From: an uncultured Flavobacterium sp.
Lineage (GTDB): Bacteria; Bacteroidota; Bacteroidia; Flavobacteriales; Flavobacteriaceae
NCBI RefSeq assembly: GCF_963422545.1
Contig: NZ_OY730249.1
Span: forward strand, 124,001-188,000
Length of the DNA stretch: 64,000 nt
Direction: 5' to 3'
Part shown: positions 52,938 through 61,196 of the stretch, one piece after another
Position numbering within the stretch: position 1 is the stretch's first letter
Layout of the letters: each line of letters begins with the position of its first letter
The notes under the pieces: model-generated
The model's database searches: none
Told to the model about the DNA's origin: nothing
The model's input: the letters and a program-made list of their open reading frames with translations, nothing else
Program-made: the position numbers and the translations under genes

Positions 52938-54968
52938 ATGGGAAAATCATTTGTTTACAACGACGGTTGCTCTGCAGATCTTGAAAAAGAGAACGAGTTG
53001 TATTTTACTTTCGGAATTTTTATTGATGGTACGCTTAACAATAAAAAAAATACTCAATTGCGACGCAAATATCGTAAAGAAGATGAGCACAGTATCCTGA
53101 CAAAAGAAAAAAGAGAAAGTGATTTAATACGAGAAGCTCAGGACTATAAGATGGTAAAAAAAGGACGAGAAGTTGTACCGCCTGTAGGCAAAGATACGCA
53201 GGAGTACAAAGAATACCTTATGGGTATTTACCGCAGTTACATAGATCTGCAAGGAACGGATAATAGTTATAGCAATGACGATACCAATGTAACACGTATG
53301 TGGAATTGTTGCACTGAGGCTTATAGAATTTATGTAGAAGGCATGGGTACAGGAGATAATAAGTACGATACTACAGATGGTTTTGCTTTTGGCTCCGGGC
53401 AAACGGGTATTCGCGCCCGCGTACGTCTTGCCTGCGAACGAATAGCAGAAAGAATTAAAGAGGCAAGAGATAACAAAGATGATAGAAAGAAAAAAGTAAA
53501 AACCATTACATTGGATGTTTTTGGTTTTAGTCGTGGTGCGGCATCCACACGTAATTTTGTCTATGAGATAAAAAAGTCAGAGTATGAGCCACTCGATATC
53601 GTCATTCCGGATGGGTACGAAACAGATTATCGTGACGGAGCGCGAATTGCCCGCCCCAAAGTACGAAAAACACTAGGCGATAAAGACAAACTCGAGATAG
53701 ATGCCGCTTTGCTAGTAGATGGATACTTACCTCAATTTGGACATTTGGGCTATAGCTTGCTTAAAGATACTGATATAACCCCAGAGGAATTAGATAAAAT
53801 TGACATCATAGTACGGTTTATAGGAGTTTATGATACCGTATCATCTTATTACGAAATAGATGGTTTAGGTAAATATGATGACTATGGCAAATTAGTCGAT
53901 GATGATAAATTTAGTAAACTAATGAAGGAAGCCTGGTCAACTCATTTTACAGGTAATGAAAAAGAATTAGGTCTTCATAATTTAGGCGAAGCACAAAACG
54001 GTTTTACTAAAATGGTTCATTTTACAGCTCAGGACGAGCATAGAAGGAATTTTTCGCTTACCAGAATCAAACAAACAAAAGGCAGGGCAATCGAAAAAAA
54101 TCTGCCCGGAGTGCACTGTGATATTGGAGGCGCTTATGAAAACGAAGATTATGAATGCATTGATGAAATTGGAACTAATCAAAGCGATTCCGAATATATA
54201 GGCAATGAACTGGTCTGGAGAGCTCTAATACCTTTGCCATTAAAATGGGTTCCGGATCCTTTCCCTTCCGCGGGATTAAAAAACTTAAAACAAGACCTGA
54301 TTGATCAACATTGGTATAAAGATAACGAACTTGAAATAAAACGGGAATGGTTTGGTTATGGCAGTAAAGAAATTGAAATTAAGCCCCTGCCAACTTATAA
54401 AAAACTGACAGGTACCCGCAAAGGACTTAAAAAAGAATACAGTTATATTCCGTTACATTTTATGGAAGAGTTTTGTAGGCAACTTCCGGATATGGTTCCT
54501 TTTTTTAATGATCAAACAACTTTGAAATATCCACTTAAAAATGATCTTTTTTTGGTAAAAGTAAAAGAACATCTGCATGCTTATGTTTTTGAGGATGCCC
54601 CAGAGTGGAAATTTAAAGGCGATGCACAGTTAAAAAAAGAAGAAGAAAACAGAAAAGAGAAAGTAAGATTAGAACAAGAGTATGAAGTTATAAAAAGAGG
54701 CAGCGTATTAAAAGAAGAAGTAAGCGTAAAAACAGACAATCTCGATCCGCGTCAATACAAACCTAAAATTTTGGTAATGGATAAAATCGCAACTACCGAA
54801 AAAGAAACAGTACCTACACCTCTTCGGGAGGTAATAGTAGAAGCCTATAGTATTCAGGAAACACTAAGAAAATTGCGACATGGGTATTTGCATTGGTCGT
54901 CAAACAGAGACTGGTTTGGTATGGAACCTAATGACGATCGAAAAAGATGCTTTTTTCCTAAACAATAA
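52938..54968 (+). CDS. DUF2235 (Tle1-like) alpha/beta-hydrolase, probable lipase effector
   Basis: This 676-residue protein has no signal peptide. A 25-residue lead is followed by the DUF2235 start FGIFIDGTLNN. The catalytic triad candidates are in place: nucleophile Ser198 in DVFGFSRGAAS, Asp299 in FIGVYDTVSS and His393 in LPGVHCDIGGAY. The last roughly 250 residues are charged and helical (KEEENRKEKVRLEQEYEVIK). DUF2235 proteins include Tle1 phospholipases delivered by type VI secretion. No secretion genes are in this window, so delivery is inference. Companion lipoproteins upstream support an effector-immunity role. Confidence 0.83.
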   Translation: MGKSFVYNDGCSADLEKENELYFTFGIFIDGTLNNKKNTQLRRKYRKEDEHSILTKEKRESDLIREAQDYKMVKKGREVVPPVGKDTQEYKEYLMGIYRSYIDLQGTDNSYSNDDTNVTRMWNCCTEAYRIYVEGMGTGDNKYDTTDGFAFGSGQTGIRARVRLACERIAERIKEARDNKDDRKKKVKTITLDVFGFSRGAASTRNFVYEIKKSEYEPLDIVIPDGYETDYRDGARIARPKVRKTLGDKDKLEIDAALLVDGYLPQFGHLGYSLLKDTDITPEELDKIDIIVRFIGVYDTVSSYYEIDGLGKYDDYGKLVDDDKFSKLMKEAWSTHFTGNEKELGLHNLGEAQNGFTKMVHFTAQDEHRRNFSLTRIKQTKGRAIEKNLPGVHCDIGGAYENEDYECIDEIGTNQSDSEYIGNELVWRALIPLPLKWVPDPFPSAGLKNLKQDLIDQHWYKDNELEIKREWFGYGSKEIEIKPLPTYKKLTGTRKGLKKEYSYIPLHFMEEFCRQLPDMVPFFNDQTTLKYPLKNDLFLVKVKEHLHAYVFEDAPEWKFKGDAQLKKEEENRKEKVRLEQEYEVIKRGSVLKEEVSVKTDNLDPRQYKPKILVMDKIATTEKETVPTPLREVIVEAYSIQETLRKLRHGYLHWSSNRDWFGMEPNDDRKRCFFPKQ

Positions 54969-55007
54969 AAAGACGGATAAAATACTGTTTTATTCTAAAA
55001 ATTTGCG

Positions 55008-55040
55008 AAGGTCAGCTTTTAATAGGCTGGCCTTTTTTTG
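55008..55040 (+). terminator. Terminator after the lipase gene
   Basis: aaggtcagc (55008-55016) pairs with gctggcctt (55026-55034), with one G-T pair, followed by a T-run. Confidence 0.75.
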
Positions 55041-55055
55041 TAGGAATAATTTAAG
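55032..55055 (+). repeat. Right 24-base flank repeat of the lipase/lipoprotein locus
   Basis: It matches 50046-50069 with one mismatch. It overlaps the tail of the terminator hairpin, as the left copy does. Confidence 0.65.
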
Positions 55056-55217
55056 AATTCCAGAAGTGCTTTTTCCTAGTAAAATTGGCATCTCAGCTGT
55101 TTTTTAGCATTTAAGGCGTTATAAATCAATTGAATAATCATTTTTCGCCCCTTCTTTTTGTGAAATCTTCATAGTTTGTTAAATAAATGTGAATTTAAAG
55201 TAAAAAGTGTTGCATTT

Positions 55218-55245
55218 TATCGATTAACGGCAAATTTAATCGATA
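55218..55245. promoter_or_regulatory. Palindromic operator candidate upstream of M4 protease
   Basis: tatcgatta (55218-55226) and taatcgata (55237-55245) form a perfect 9-base inverted repeat with a 10-base spacer, about 100 bases before the protease start. That is one helical-turn spacing typical of dimer binding sites. The rest of the 379-base gap (54969-55347) is AT-rich with no gene. Confidence 0.4.
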
Positions 55246-55347
55246 ATCTAACATAAATAAAATACTTTTATCTCAAAATAAAGTATTTACTTACATTAAA
55301 TATTTTGTTTGTAATCCATTTAACCAAACTCAAATACCACATTTATT

Positions 55348-58125
55348 ATGGAAAGAAAACTACCAAAAATTATGGCAGGAACCTTTGTAATTCTTACATT
55401 TTCGCTATCCGGATTTGCACAGAATACAGACAAACGAGTAAGTCAAAAAAGCGTATCCGAAAACGGACAGCCAAGTTTAATCACTTTTAGTGAAAAATCG
55501 ACTTACAAGGAAACAGATTACAATACTGTTTTTAAGGAACAGTTAGGTTTAAAAGAAAACCAGTCTTTTTCGAAAATTAAAAAAGAATCAGATAAAGAAG
55601 GTTTTACGCATGAAAAGTTTCAATTGTATGAACAAGGAGTCAAAGTTGAATTTGCTAATTACACCATACATTCAAAAGACGGAAAAGTTGTTTCGATGAA
55701 TGGAGAGTTTTATGCAATTGGAAATGTCAAAACAATCCCAAAATTATCAAGTCAGGACGCTTTTGATAAAGCAATTGCATACACAGGTGCAAAACAGTAT
55801 TTATGGGAAACTCCCGAAGATGCTGCCGCAATGGACTATAAAAAACCAAATGGAGAACTTGTTTTGCTTCCTGCGATGGAAGATCAGGGAAAAGAAAGAA
55901 AAAGCGATAAAGTTCGTTTAGCCTATAAATTTGATATTTATGCCACAAAACCATTGAGTCGTGGTGATCTTTATATCGATGCCCAAACAGGAGAAGCATT
56001 GTTTTATAATGCAACAATAAAACACTTGAACGATAATGTTCACGGAAATAAGTTTTCAGATGCGGCCAATAAAACTGAAATGGCATCAAAAACGGCATTT
56101 GTTGCAGCAAATGCAGCAACACGCTATAGTGGAACACAGACAATACAAACTACTCTAAGCGGATCATCTTATATTTTATCAGATACATCTCGTGGTTTAG
56201 GGGTTCAAACTTATAATTCGGCCAGAACAGCAACGTATCCAACAACTAATTTTACGGATGCCGATAATAACTGGACAGCAGCGGAGTATAACAATACAAA
56301 TAAAGACAATGGAGCACTTGATGCACATTGGGGAGCTGAGATGACATACGATTACTGGTCAGCTGTACACGGAAGAAATAGTTATGACAATGCCGGAGCA
56401 AAAATCAAAAGTTATGTTCACTACAATTTAATTGCTGCCGGATACTCAAGCAACAACAATGCTTTCTGGAACGGAAGTGTTATGACTTACGGTGACGGAA
56501 GCGGAACAGGCGGATTTGATATCTTAACTGCACTGGACGTTGCCGGACATGAAATAGGTCATGCAGTTTGTACTTACACCGCAAATTTGGCATATCAAAA
56601 AGAATCAGGAGCGATGAACGAAGCATTCTCTGATATTTGGGGAGCTTGTATTGAATATCGTGCTGCACCAACAAAATCGACTTGGTTAGTAGGTGAAGAT
56701 ATCGAAAGAAGGAGCGGGCATCTTGCTTTGCGTTCTATGAGTGATCCAAATTCTGAAGGGCAACCGGACACTTATGGAGGAACAAATTGGGTAAGCGTGA
56801 ATTGTACACCAACAAATAGTAATGACCAATGTGGAGTTCACACCAACTCAGGCGTTTTAAATCACTGGTTTTATATTTTATCTGTTGGTAAAACAGGAAC
56901 AAATGACATTGGAAATGCGTATAGCGTAACAGGTATCACGATTGACAAAGCAGCAAAAATTGCTTTCCGTTTAGAGAGTGTATATTTAACGGCAAACGCA
57001 ACTTATGCTAATGCAAGAACATCAGGAATACAATCGGCTATTGATTTATATGGTGCCGGTTCTGCCGAAGTTATTGCAACAACAAATGCATTTTACGCTG
57101 TGGGTGTTGGTGCTGCATACGTAGGATCATCTGATACTGTTGCTCCAAGCGCTCCAACTGCTCTTGCTGCAGCGGGAACTACAGGAACAACAACTAACCT
57201 GACTTGGACAGCTTCTACAGATAATGTAGCGGTAACAGGATATGATATTTACCAGGGAGCAACGCTAAAAGGTTCTTCTACAACAACGTCATACACCGTA
57301 ACTGGATTAACAGCTCTAACAGCATATACTTTTACTGTAAAGGCTAAAGATGCTGCAGGAAACGTTTCGGCTGCAAGTAATGCTGTAAACGTTACTACGA
57401 CCGCTACAACGATCACTTATTGTACATCACAAGGAAATAGCGCTGCAGACGAAAGAATTGCTAAAGTTGTTTTAGGAACAATCAACAATACTTCGACAGG
57501 AACAACAGGTTATGAAAACTATACTGCGATCTCTACAGACGCAACAAGAGGAACAGCTTATACAATCACAATTACGCCAACCTGGACTTCAACTGTTTAT
57601 AGTGAAGGATATGCAGTTTTTATTGATTACAATCAAGATGGTGATTTTGCAGATTCAGGCGAAACAGTTTGGACCAAAGCAACATCAACAACAACTCCGG
57701 TAACGGGAACAATCACAATTCCTGCAACAGCAACTCTTGGAACAACCAGAGTTAGAGTTTCGATGAAATACAACGGAACCCCAACATCTTGTGAAGCGTT
57801 CTCTTACGGACAAGTAGAAGATTATTCTATAAACATAACAGCTTCTGGAGCAATTGTAAATCAGGAAATAGCTCCTGGATTAGTTGAAACGGTTGAAACT
57901 TCAAGTTTTGCTTTATATCCAAATCCGGTTGCTGATGAATTAAATGTTTCATTTGCAAATAGCGAAGGTTATTCTTTTAGAATTATAAACACATTAGGTC
58001 AGCAATTAAAAACTGGTCAACTTTCAGGTAATCTAGTTGATGTAAGCAATTTGAGTACTGGAGTTTATATCATCGAATTGAATAAAGGTGACAAAAAAAT
58101 CGTGAAGAAATTCGTGAAGAAATAA
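55348..58125 (+). CDS. Secreted M4 (thermolysin-like) metalloprotease with FN3, GEVED and T9SS sorting domain
   Basis: This 925-residue protein has a signal peptide (1-25), an FTP/PepSY-type propeptide (about 45-220) and a thermolysin-type catalytic domain (about 250-590). The zinc site is DVAGHEIGHAVCTY (His401, His405) with the third ligand Glu425 in SGAMNEAFSDIWG. A fibronectin type III domain (about 600-685) and a GEVED domain follow. A type A T9SS sorting domain lies at about 852-925 (FALYPNPVADELNVSF, then GVYIIELNKGDKKIVKKF). It is exported through the type IX system and probably shed as a digestive protease. Confidence 0.96.
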   Translation: MERKLPKIMAGTFVILTFSLSGFAQNTDKRVSQKSVSENGQPSLITFSEKSTYKETDYNTVFKEQLGLKENQSFSKIKKESDKEGFTHEKFQLYEQGVKVEFANYTIHSKDGKVVSMNGEFYAIGNVKTIPKLSSQDAFDKAIAYTGAKQYLWETPEDAAAMDYKKPNGELVLLPAMEDQGKERKSDKVRLAYKFDIYATKPLSRGDLYIDAQTGEALFYNATIKHLNDNVHGNKFSDAANKTEMASKTAFVAANAATRYSGTQTIQTTLSGSSYILSDTSRGLGVQTYNSARTATYPTTNFTDADNNWTAAEYNNTNKDNGALDAHWGAEMTYDYWSAVHGRNSYDNAGAKIKSYVHYNLIAAGYSSNNNAFWNGSVMTYGDGSGTGGFDILTALDVAGHEIGHAVCTYTANLAYQKESGAMNEAFSDIWGACIEYRAAPTKSTWLVGEDIERRSGHLALRSMSDPNSEGQPDTYGGTNWVSVNCTPTNSNDQCGVHTNSGVLNHWFYILSVGKTGTNDIGNAYSVTGITIDKAAKIAFRLESVYLTANATYANARTSGIQSAIDLYGAGSAEVIATTNAFYAVGVGAAYVGSSDTVAPSAPTALAAAGTTGTTTNLTWTASTDNVAVTGYDIYQGATLKGSSTTTSYTVTGLTALTAYTFTVKAKDAAGNVSAASNAVNVTTTATTITYCTSQGNSAADERIAKVVLGTINNTSTGTTGYENYTAISTDATRGTAYTITITPTWTSTVYSEGYAVFIDYNQDGDFADSGETVWTKATSTTTPVTGTITIPATATLGTTRVRVSMKYNGTPTSCEAFSYGQVEDYSINITASGAIVNQEIAPGLVETVETSSFALYPNPVADELNVSFANSEGYSFRIINTLGQQLKTGQLSGNLVDVSNLSTGVYIIELNKGDKKIVKKFVKK

Positions 58126-58146
58126 TAAATTGAATTAGTAAAAATG

Positions 58147-58176
58147 AAAAGCCTCGCAATTTTGCGGGGCTTTTTT
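58147..58176 (+). terminator. Intrinsic terminator after M4 protease
   Basis: gcctcgcaa (58151-58159) pairs with ttgcggggc (58162-58170), with one G-T pair, flanked by A-runs and followed by tttttta. Confidence 0.75.
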
Positions 58177-58204
58177 ATGAAGCTTTGCGGTTCTGCAATT
58201 TTTG

Positions 58205-58330
58205 TTTCACGCAGATTTGGCAGATTGAGCAGATTGCTTCGCCTGTTCGCTATCGCTCGGGTGAGCAGATTTTTTTTAATCTTTTTAATCCTTTATCCCG
58301 ATAGTTATCGGGAGTGGCATTATCTTTATT
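58205..58330. repeat. Remnants of dispersed repeats
   Basis: Words 'cgcagatttggcagattgag', 'gcctgttcgctatcgctcgg' and 'atcccgatagttatcgggag' follow one another. The last is a hairpin. The first belongs to the 'cagatt' family at 33947-34016. No gene is seen in the 270-base gap. Confidence 0.6.
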
Positions 58331-58395
58331 CATTCGCGTCTATTTTTATAAATTTGTTTATCAGGAAGAAAATTAGATAATTAAAAAGATAAAAA

Positions 58396-59283
58396 ATGAA
58401 ATTACGTTTATTACTTTTTTTGTGTGCTATTACGTTTAATGGTTTCTCACAAAATAATGTATTGGTTTTTCAATCAGATTTTGGTTTGAAAGATGGAGCA
58501 GTATCCGCTATGAAAGGAGTTGCAATGGGAGTTTCGACCGATTTAAAAATATTTGATGTAACACATGAAATTCCGGCATATAATATTTGGGAAGCTGCAT
58601 ATCGTTTGTCTCAAACAGCACAATATTATCCAGTCGGAACTGTTTTTGTTTCTGTTTGTGATCCCGGTGTTGGTACTTCAAGACATTCAGTTGTTTTATT
58701 GACAAAATCAGGGCATTATTTTGTAACTCCGGATAACGGAACTTTAACCTTAATCGCAGAACAATTAGGAATTCAGGAAGTTCGCGAAATTGATGAAGTA
58801 AAAAATCGCCGTCAGAATTCAAATGAATCTTATACATTTCATGGTCGTGATGTGTATGCTTTTACCGGAGCTCGTCTAGCATCAAAAACAATTACTTTTG
58901 AAGAAGTTGGACCAAAATTGCCAAACGAAGTAGTGAAAATTGAATACCAAAAACCGGTTTTCGAAAAAGGAATTATCAAAGGCGGAATTCCAATTTTAGA
59001 CATTCAATACGGAAACGTTTGGACAAATATTGACAAAAAGACGTTTGCTAATTTGAATTTGAATGTCGGAGATCAGGTTAAAGTTCAGATTTTCAACGGA
59101 GCTAAAAAAGTTTATGACGGAAAATTAAAATTTGTGCACACTTTTGGAGAAGTTCCCATTGGCACAGATGTTTGTTACTTTAATAGTCTTTTGAACTTTT
59201 CATTGGCAGTAAATCAAGGCAGTTTCTCTGAAAAGTATAAAATCTACAGCGGAGCTGATTGGAGTATTTTGTTAAGCAAATAA
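58396..59283 (+). CDS. SAM hydrolase / SAM-hydroxide adenosyltransferase family protein (exported)
   Basis: This 295-residue protein belongs to the DUF62/SAM hydroxide adenosyltransferase family: FQSDFGLKDGAVSAMKGV, VFVSVCDPGVGTSRHSVV, YFVTPDNGTLTLIAEQLG and YTFHGRDVYAFTGARLAS. Family enzymes split S-adenosylmethionine to adenosine and methionine. It starts with a clear signal peptide MKLRLLLFLCAITFNGFSQ, so the product is predicted to be periplasmic. That is odd for an enzyme of a cytoplasmic metabolite. Its true substrate in the periplasm is unknown. Confidence 0.88.
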   Translation: MKLRLLLFLCAITFNGFSQNNVLVFQSDFGLKDGAVSAMKGVAMGVSTDLKIFDVTHEIPAYNIWEAAYRLSQTAQYYPVGTVFVSVCDPGVGTSRHSVVLLTKSGHYFVTPDNGTLTLIAEQLGIQEVREIDEVKNRRQNSNESYTFHGRDVYAFTGARLASKTITFEEVGPKLPNEVVKIEYQKPVFEKGIIKGGIPILDIQYGNVWTNIDKKTFANLNLNVGDQVKVQIFNGAKKVYDGKLKFVHTFGEVPIGTDVCYFNSLLNFSLAVNQGSFSEKYKIYSGADWSILLSK

Positions 59284-59334
59284 TCCTTTTTAAATATTAT
59301 AAATAAAACCTGTTGTAACTAAGAGGTTTTTTGT

Positions 59335-59360
59335 TGTCAGGCTGAGCGAAGTCGAAGCCC
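59335..59360 (+). repeat. Copy of the ctgagcgaagtcgaag repeat
   Basis: tgtcaggctgagcgaagtcg then aagccc. It is the same as the copy at 25049-25074. Confidence 0.85.
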
Positions 59361-59385
59361 ATTATAAAAACTGATTTTATTATAA

Positions 59386-59529
59386 TAACCGCAAAGTGCG
59401 CTAAGATTTTTTAAAGTTAGGGGTTTTATAAAAACACAAAGTTCGCAAAGCTTTGTGTTGATCCAGCTTTGCGAACTTTGTGTTTTCTATGCGTAAAGTA
59501 AAATTAAATCTTAGCGCACTTTGCGGTTA
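59386..59529. repeat. Nested double inverted repeat
   Basis: The outer 24-base arms (59386-59409 and 59506-59529) and the inner 22-base arms (59431-59452 and 59465-59486) are both perfect. The structure fills the convergent gap between the SAM-hydrolase gene and the outer-membrane protein gene. Confidence 0.9.
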
Positions 59530-59535
59530 AATTAC

Positions 59536-60063
59536 TTATAAATTAAAAGAAGCTCCTAAGCTAAAAGTAGTTTGATTGTTTAAATGATCGAATACATCAT
59601 TATTATTGCTATACTTTGCGATTGGGAATCCAATTTCGGTGAAAACACCAAATCCGTCAGTAAAGAAATAGCGACCACCAACATGACCACCAAAATTGTG
59701 CAATCCTAAACTTAAACCTGGATAAATATCTAGTTGTTCAACACCAATAACGCTGCTTAAATTAGCATTAATTCTCGCTTTAGCATCAAAACGATCTTGA
59801 AATTGTGGTTTTTTATCATAGTATGGAGTTGGGTCATTGTGATAAAAACCATTAAAATTATCAACCCCTAATAAATAATTAGCAACAAAACCAAAAGAGA
59901 AATTTTCTCCTAAACCAAAATCAACTGATCCTTGAATTCCTGAACCACCATTTTGAAGATTAGCGCCAACATTAACTTTAATATCTCCCTTTCCTTTAAA
60001 AGCCTGTTGTGCTTGTGTAATTCCAAATGATACTAAAAACAAAAGTGTGATGATCTTTTTCAT
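59536..60063 (-). CDS. Small outer-membrane beta-barrel protein
   Basis: This 175-residue protein has a signal peptide MKKIITLLFLVSFGITQAQ. The body alternates strands typical of an eight-stranded barrel (GDIKVNVGANLQNGGSGIQG, FSFGFVANYLLGVDN, GRYFFTDGFGVFTEIGFPIA) and ends in a phenylalanine-containing strand TFSLGASFNL. It resembles a Flavobacteriia family annotated as DUF6646, but I am not certain. No function is known. Confidence 0.75.
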   Translation of the reverse strand: MKKIITLLFLVSFGITQAQQAFKGKGDIKVNVGANLQNGGSGIQGSVDFGLGENFSFGFVANYLLGVDNFNGFYHNDPTPYYDKKPQFQDRFDAKARINANLSSVIGVEQLDIYPGLSLGLHNFGGHVGGRYFFTDGFGVFTEIGFPIAKYSNNNDVFDHLNNQTTFSLGASFNL

Positions 60064-60117
60064 AAAACTTAAAATATTAATTATTTTTTTTAAAGTGCAA
60101 AAATAGTTTTTTATGAA

Positions 60118-60852
60118 CTAATTCCTACCTCTTTCGTCAAAATACAACTCATTTAACGGTTCGCTTTGCCAGAATTCTTTGGTTTCGACATTCATCATTG
60201 TCAACGAACCTCTAAAGGCAGCACCTGTATCTACATTCCAGACATTGGCTTTTTGAACAGGAACTGTTTCACCAATTCGGGTTACAGGAGTGTGTCCAAT
60301 AAAGATTTCTTTGTATAAAGAAAATCGTTTAGGATAAAACATGTCGCCTTCTTTTAGATTTGGATCTAATGAAAGTGCCGTTTCCCATAATGTTCTGTCC
60401 CAAAAAAATAATTTAGGGAAATATTCATAAGTTATACCATTAACGTTTGTAAAACCGGCATGAATATATAAACGGTTTTCTTCGTCCAGATAATAATCTT
60501 CCAGTGATTCTAAAAACGCAATATGAATTTTGATTTTTTCGGCACTTACTTTTTCGTAAGCCTTTACCGTTGCTTCACCGCCGTGTTTGTACCACGAAGT
60601 TTCGTCAATTTCTTCGGTTTCGTTTCTAAACCACGACAATAATAGATCATCATGATTTCCTTTAATGCAAATACAGTTTTGTTTGCTTTGTAAGTCAATT
60701 AAGTAATCAATTACTTGTGGCGACTGGCTCCATCCATCGACATAATCGCCTAAAAATATGAGAGTATCTTTGGTTGTAATTTCGGCTCTTTTCATCACTT
60801 GCTCAAGTGCGAGTAGTCCACCGTGTATGTCGCCTATAACAAATGTTCGCAT
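60118..60852 (-). CDS. Calcineurin-like metallophosphoesterase (PrpA/ApaH-like phosphatase)
   Basis: This 244-residue enzyme has all metal-ligand blocks of the PPP family: TFVIGDIHGGLLALEQV, LIFLGDYVDGWSQSP, CIKGNHDDLLLSWF, YIHAGFTNVNG and FIGHTPVTRIG. Such enzymes act on phosphoserine/threonine or on dinucleotide polyphosphates. The substrate cannot be settled. It is a single-gene unit. Confidence 0.9.
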   Translation of the reverse strand: MRTFVIGDIHGGLLALEQVMKRAEITTKDTLIFLGDYVDGWSQSPQVIDYLIDLQSKQNCICIKGNHDDLLLSWFRNETEEIDETSWYKHGGEATVKAYEKVSAEKIKIHIAFLESLEDYYLDEENRLYIHAGFTNVNGITYEYFPKLFFWDRTLWETALSLDPNLKEGDMFYPKRFSLYKEIFIGHTPVTRIGETVPVQKANVWNVDTGAAFRGSLTMMNVETKEFWQSEPLNELYFDERGRN

Positions 60853-60950
60853 TTTATTTTATTTCGTGTAGAAGTACAAAAATAAAGAAAATGATTTGTT
60901 TGTAATCATTAAGTTGATAATCTTTCATAATAGAGATGAAGAATAGAAAA

Positions 60951-61099
60951 GTTGCCACGAATTACACAAATTTCCACAAATCAAATTTTCTTAAAAATGT
61001 GTTGTTATGATTTATATTAAAATCCAGTTTTTTACTTCCCTTCAAAATAAAAATTAACGCGATGAAAAATTAGTGAAAATTGGTGTAATTCGTGGCAAC
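60951..61099. repeat. Inverted repeat, 'gttgccacgaattacac' family
   Basis: The perfect 17-base arms are at 60951-60967 and 61083-61099. They occupy most of the 344-base divergent gap between the phosphatase and DNA polymerase IV genes; no other gene or RNA is visible there. Confidence 0.85.
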
Positions 61100-61196
61100 T
61101 TTTTTTAGATTGATTTATCTTCGATGAATCAATTTGAAGAGATATTTTATGATAAATTTCATCTTATGTGATTGGTTTCCTGATTAAATTTGTAGC

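Noticed and set aside
55727..56143. 138-codon reverse frame
   Set aside because: Antisense to the M4 protease propeptide; His- and Leu-rich composition is a mirror of the gene.
58144..58380. 78-codon frame after the M4 protease
   Set aside because: Runs through a terminator and repeat remnants; no protein-like features.
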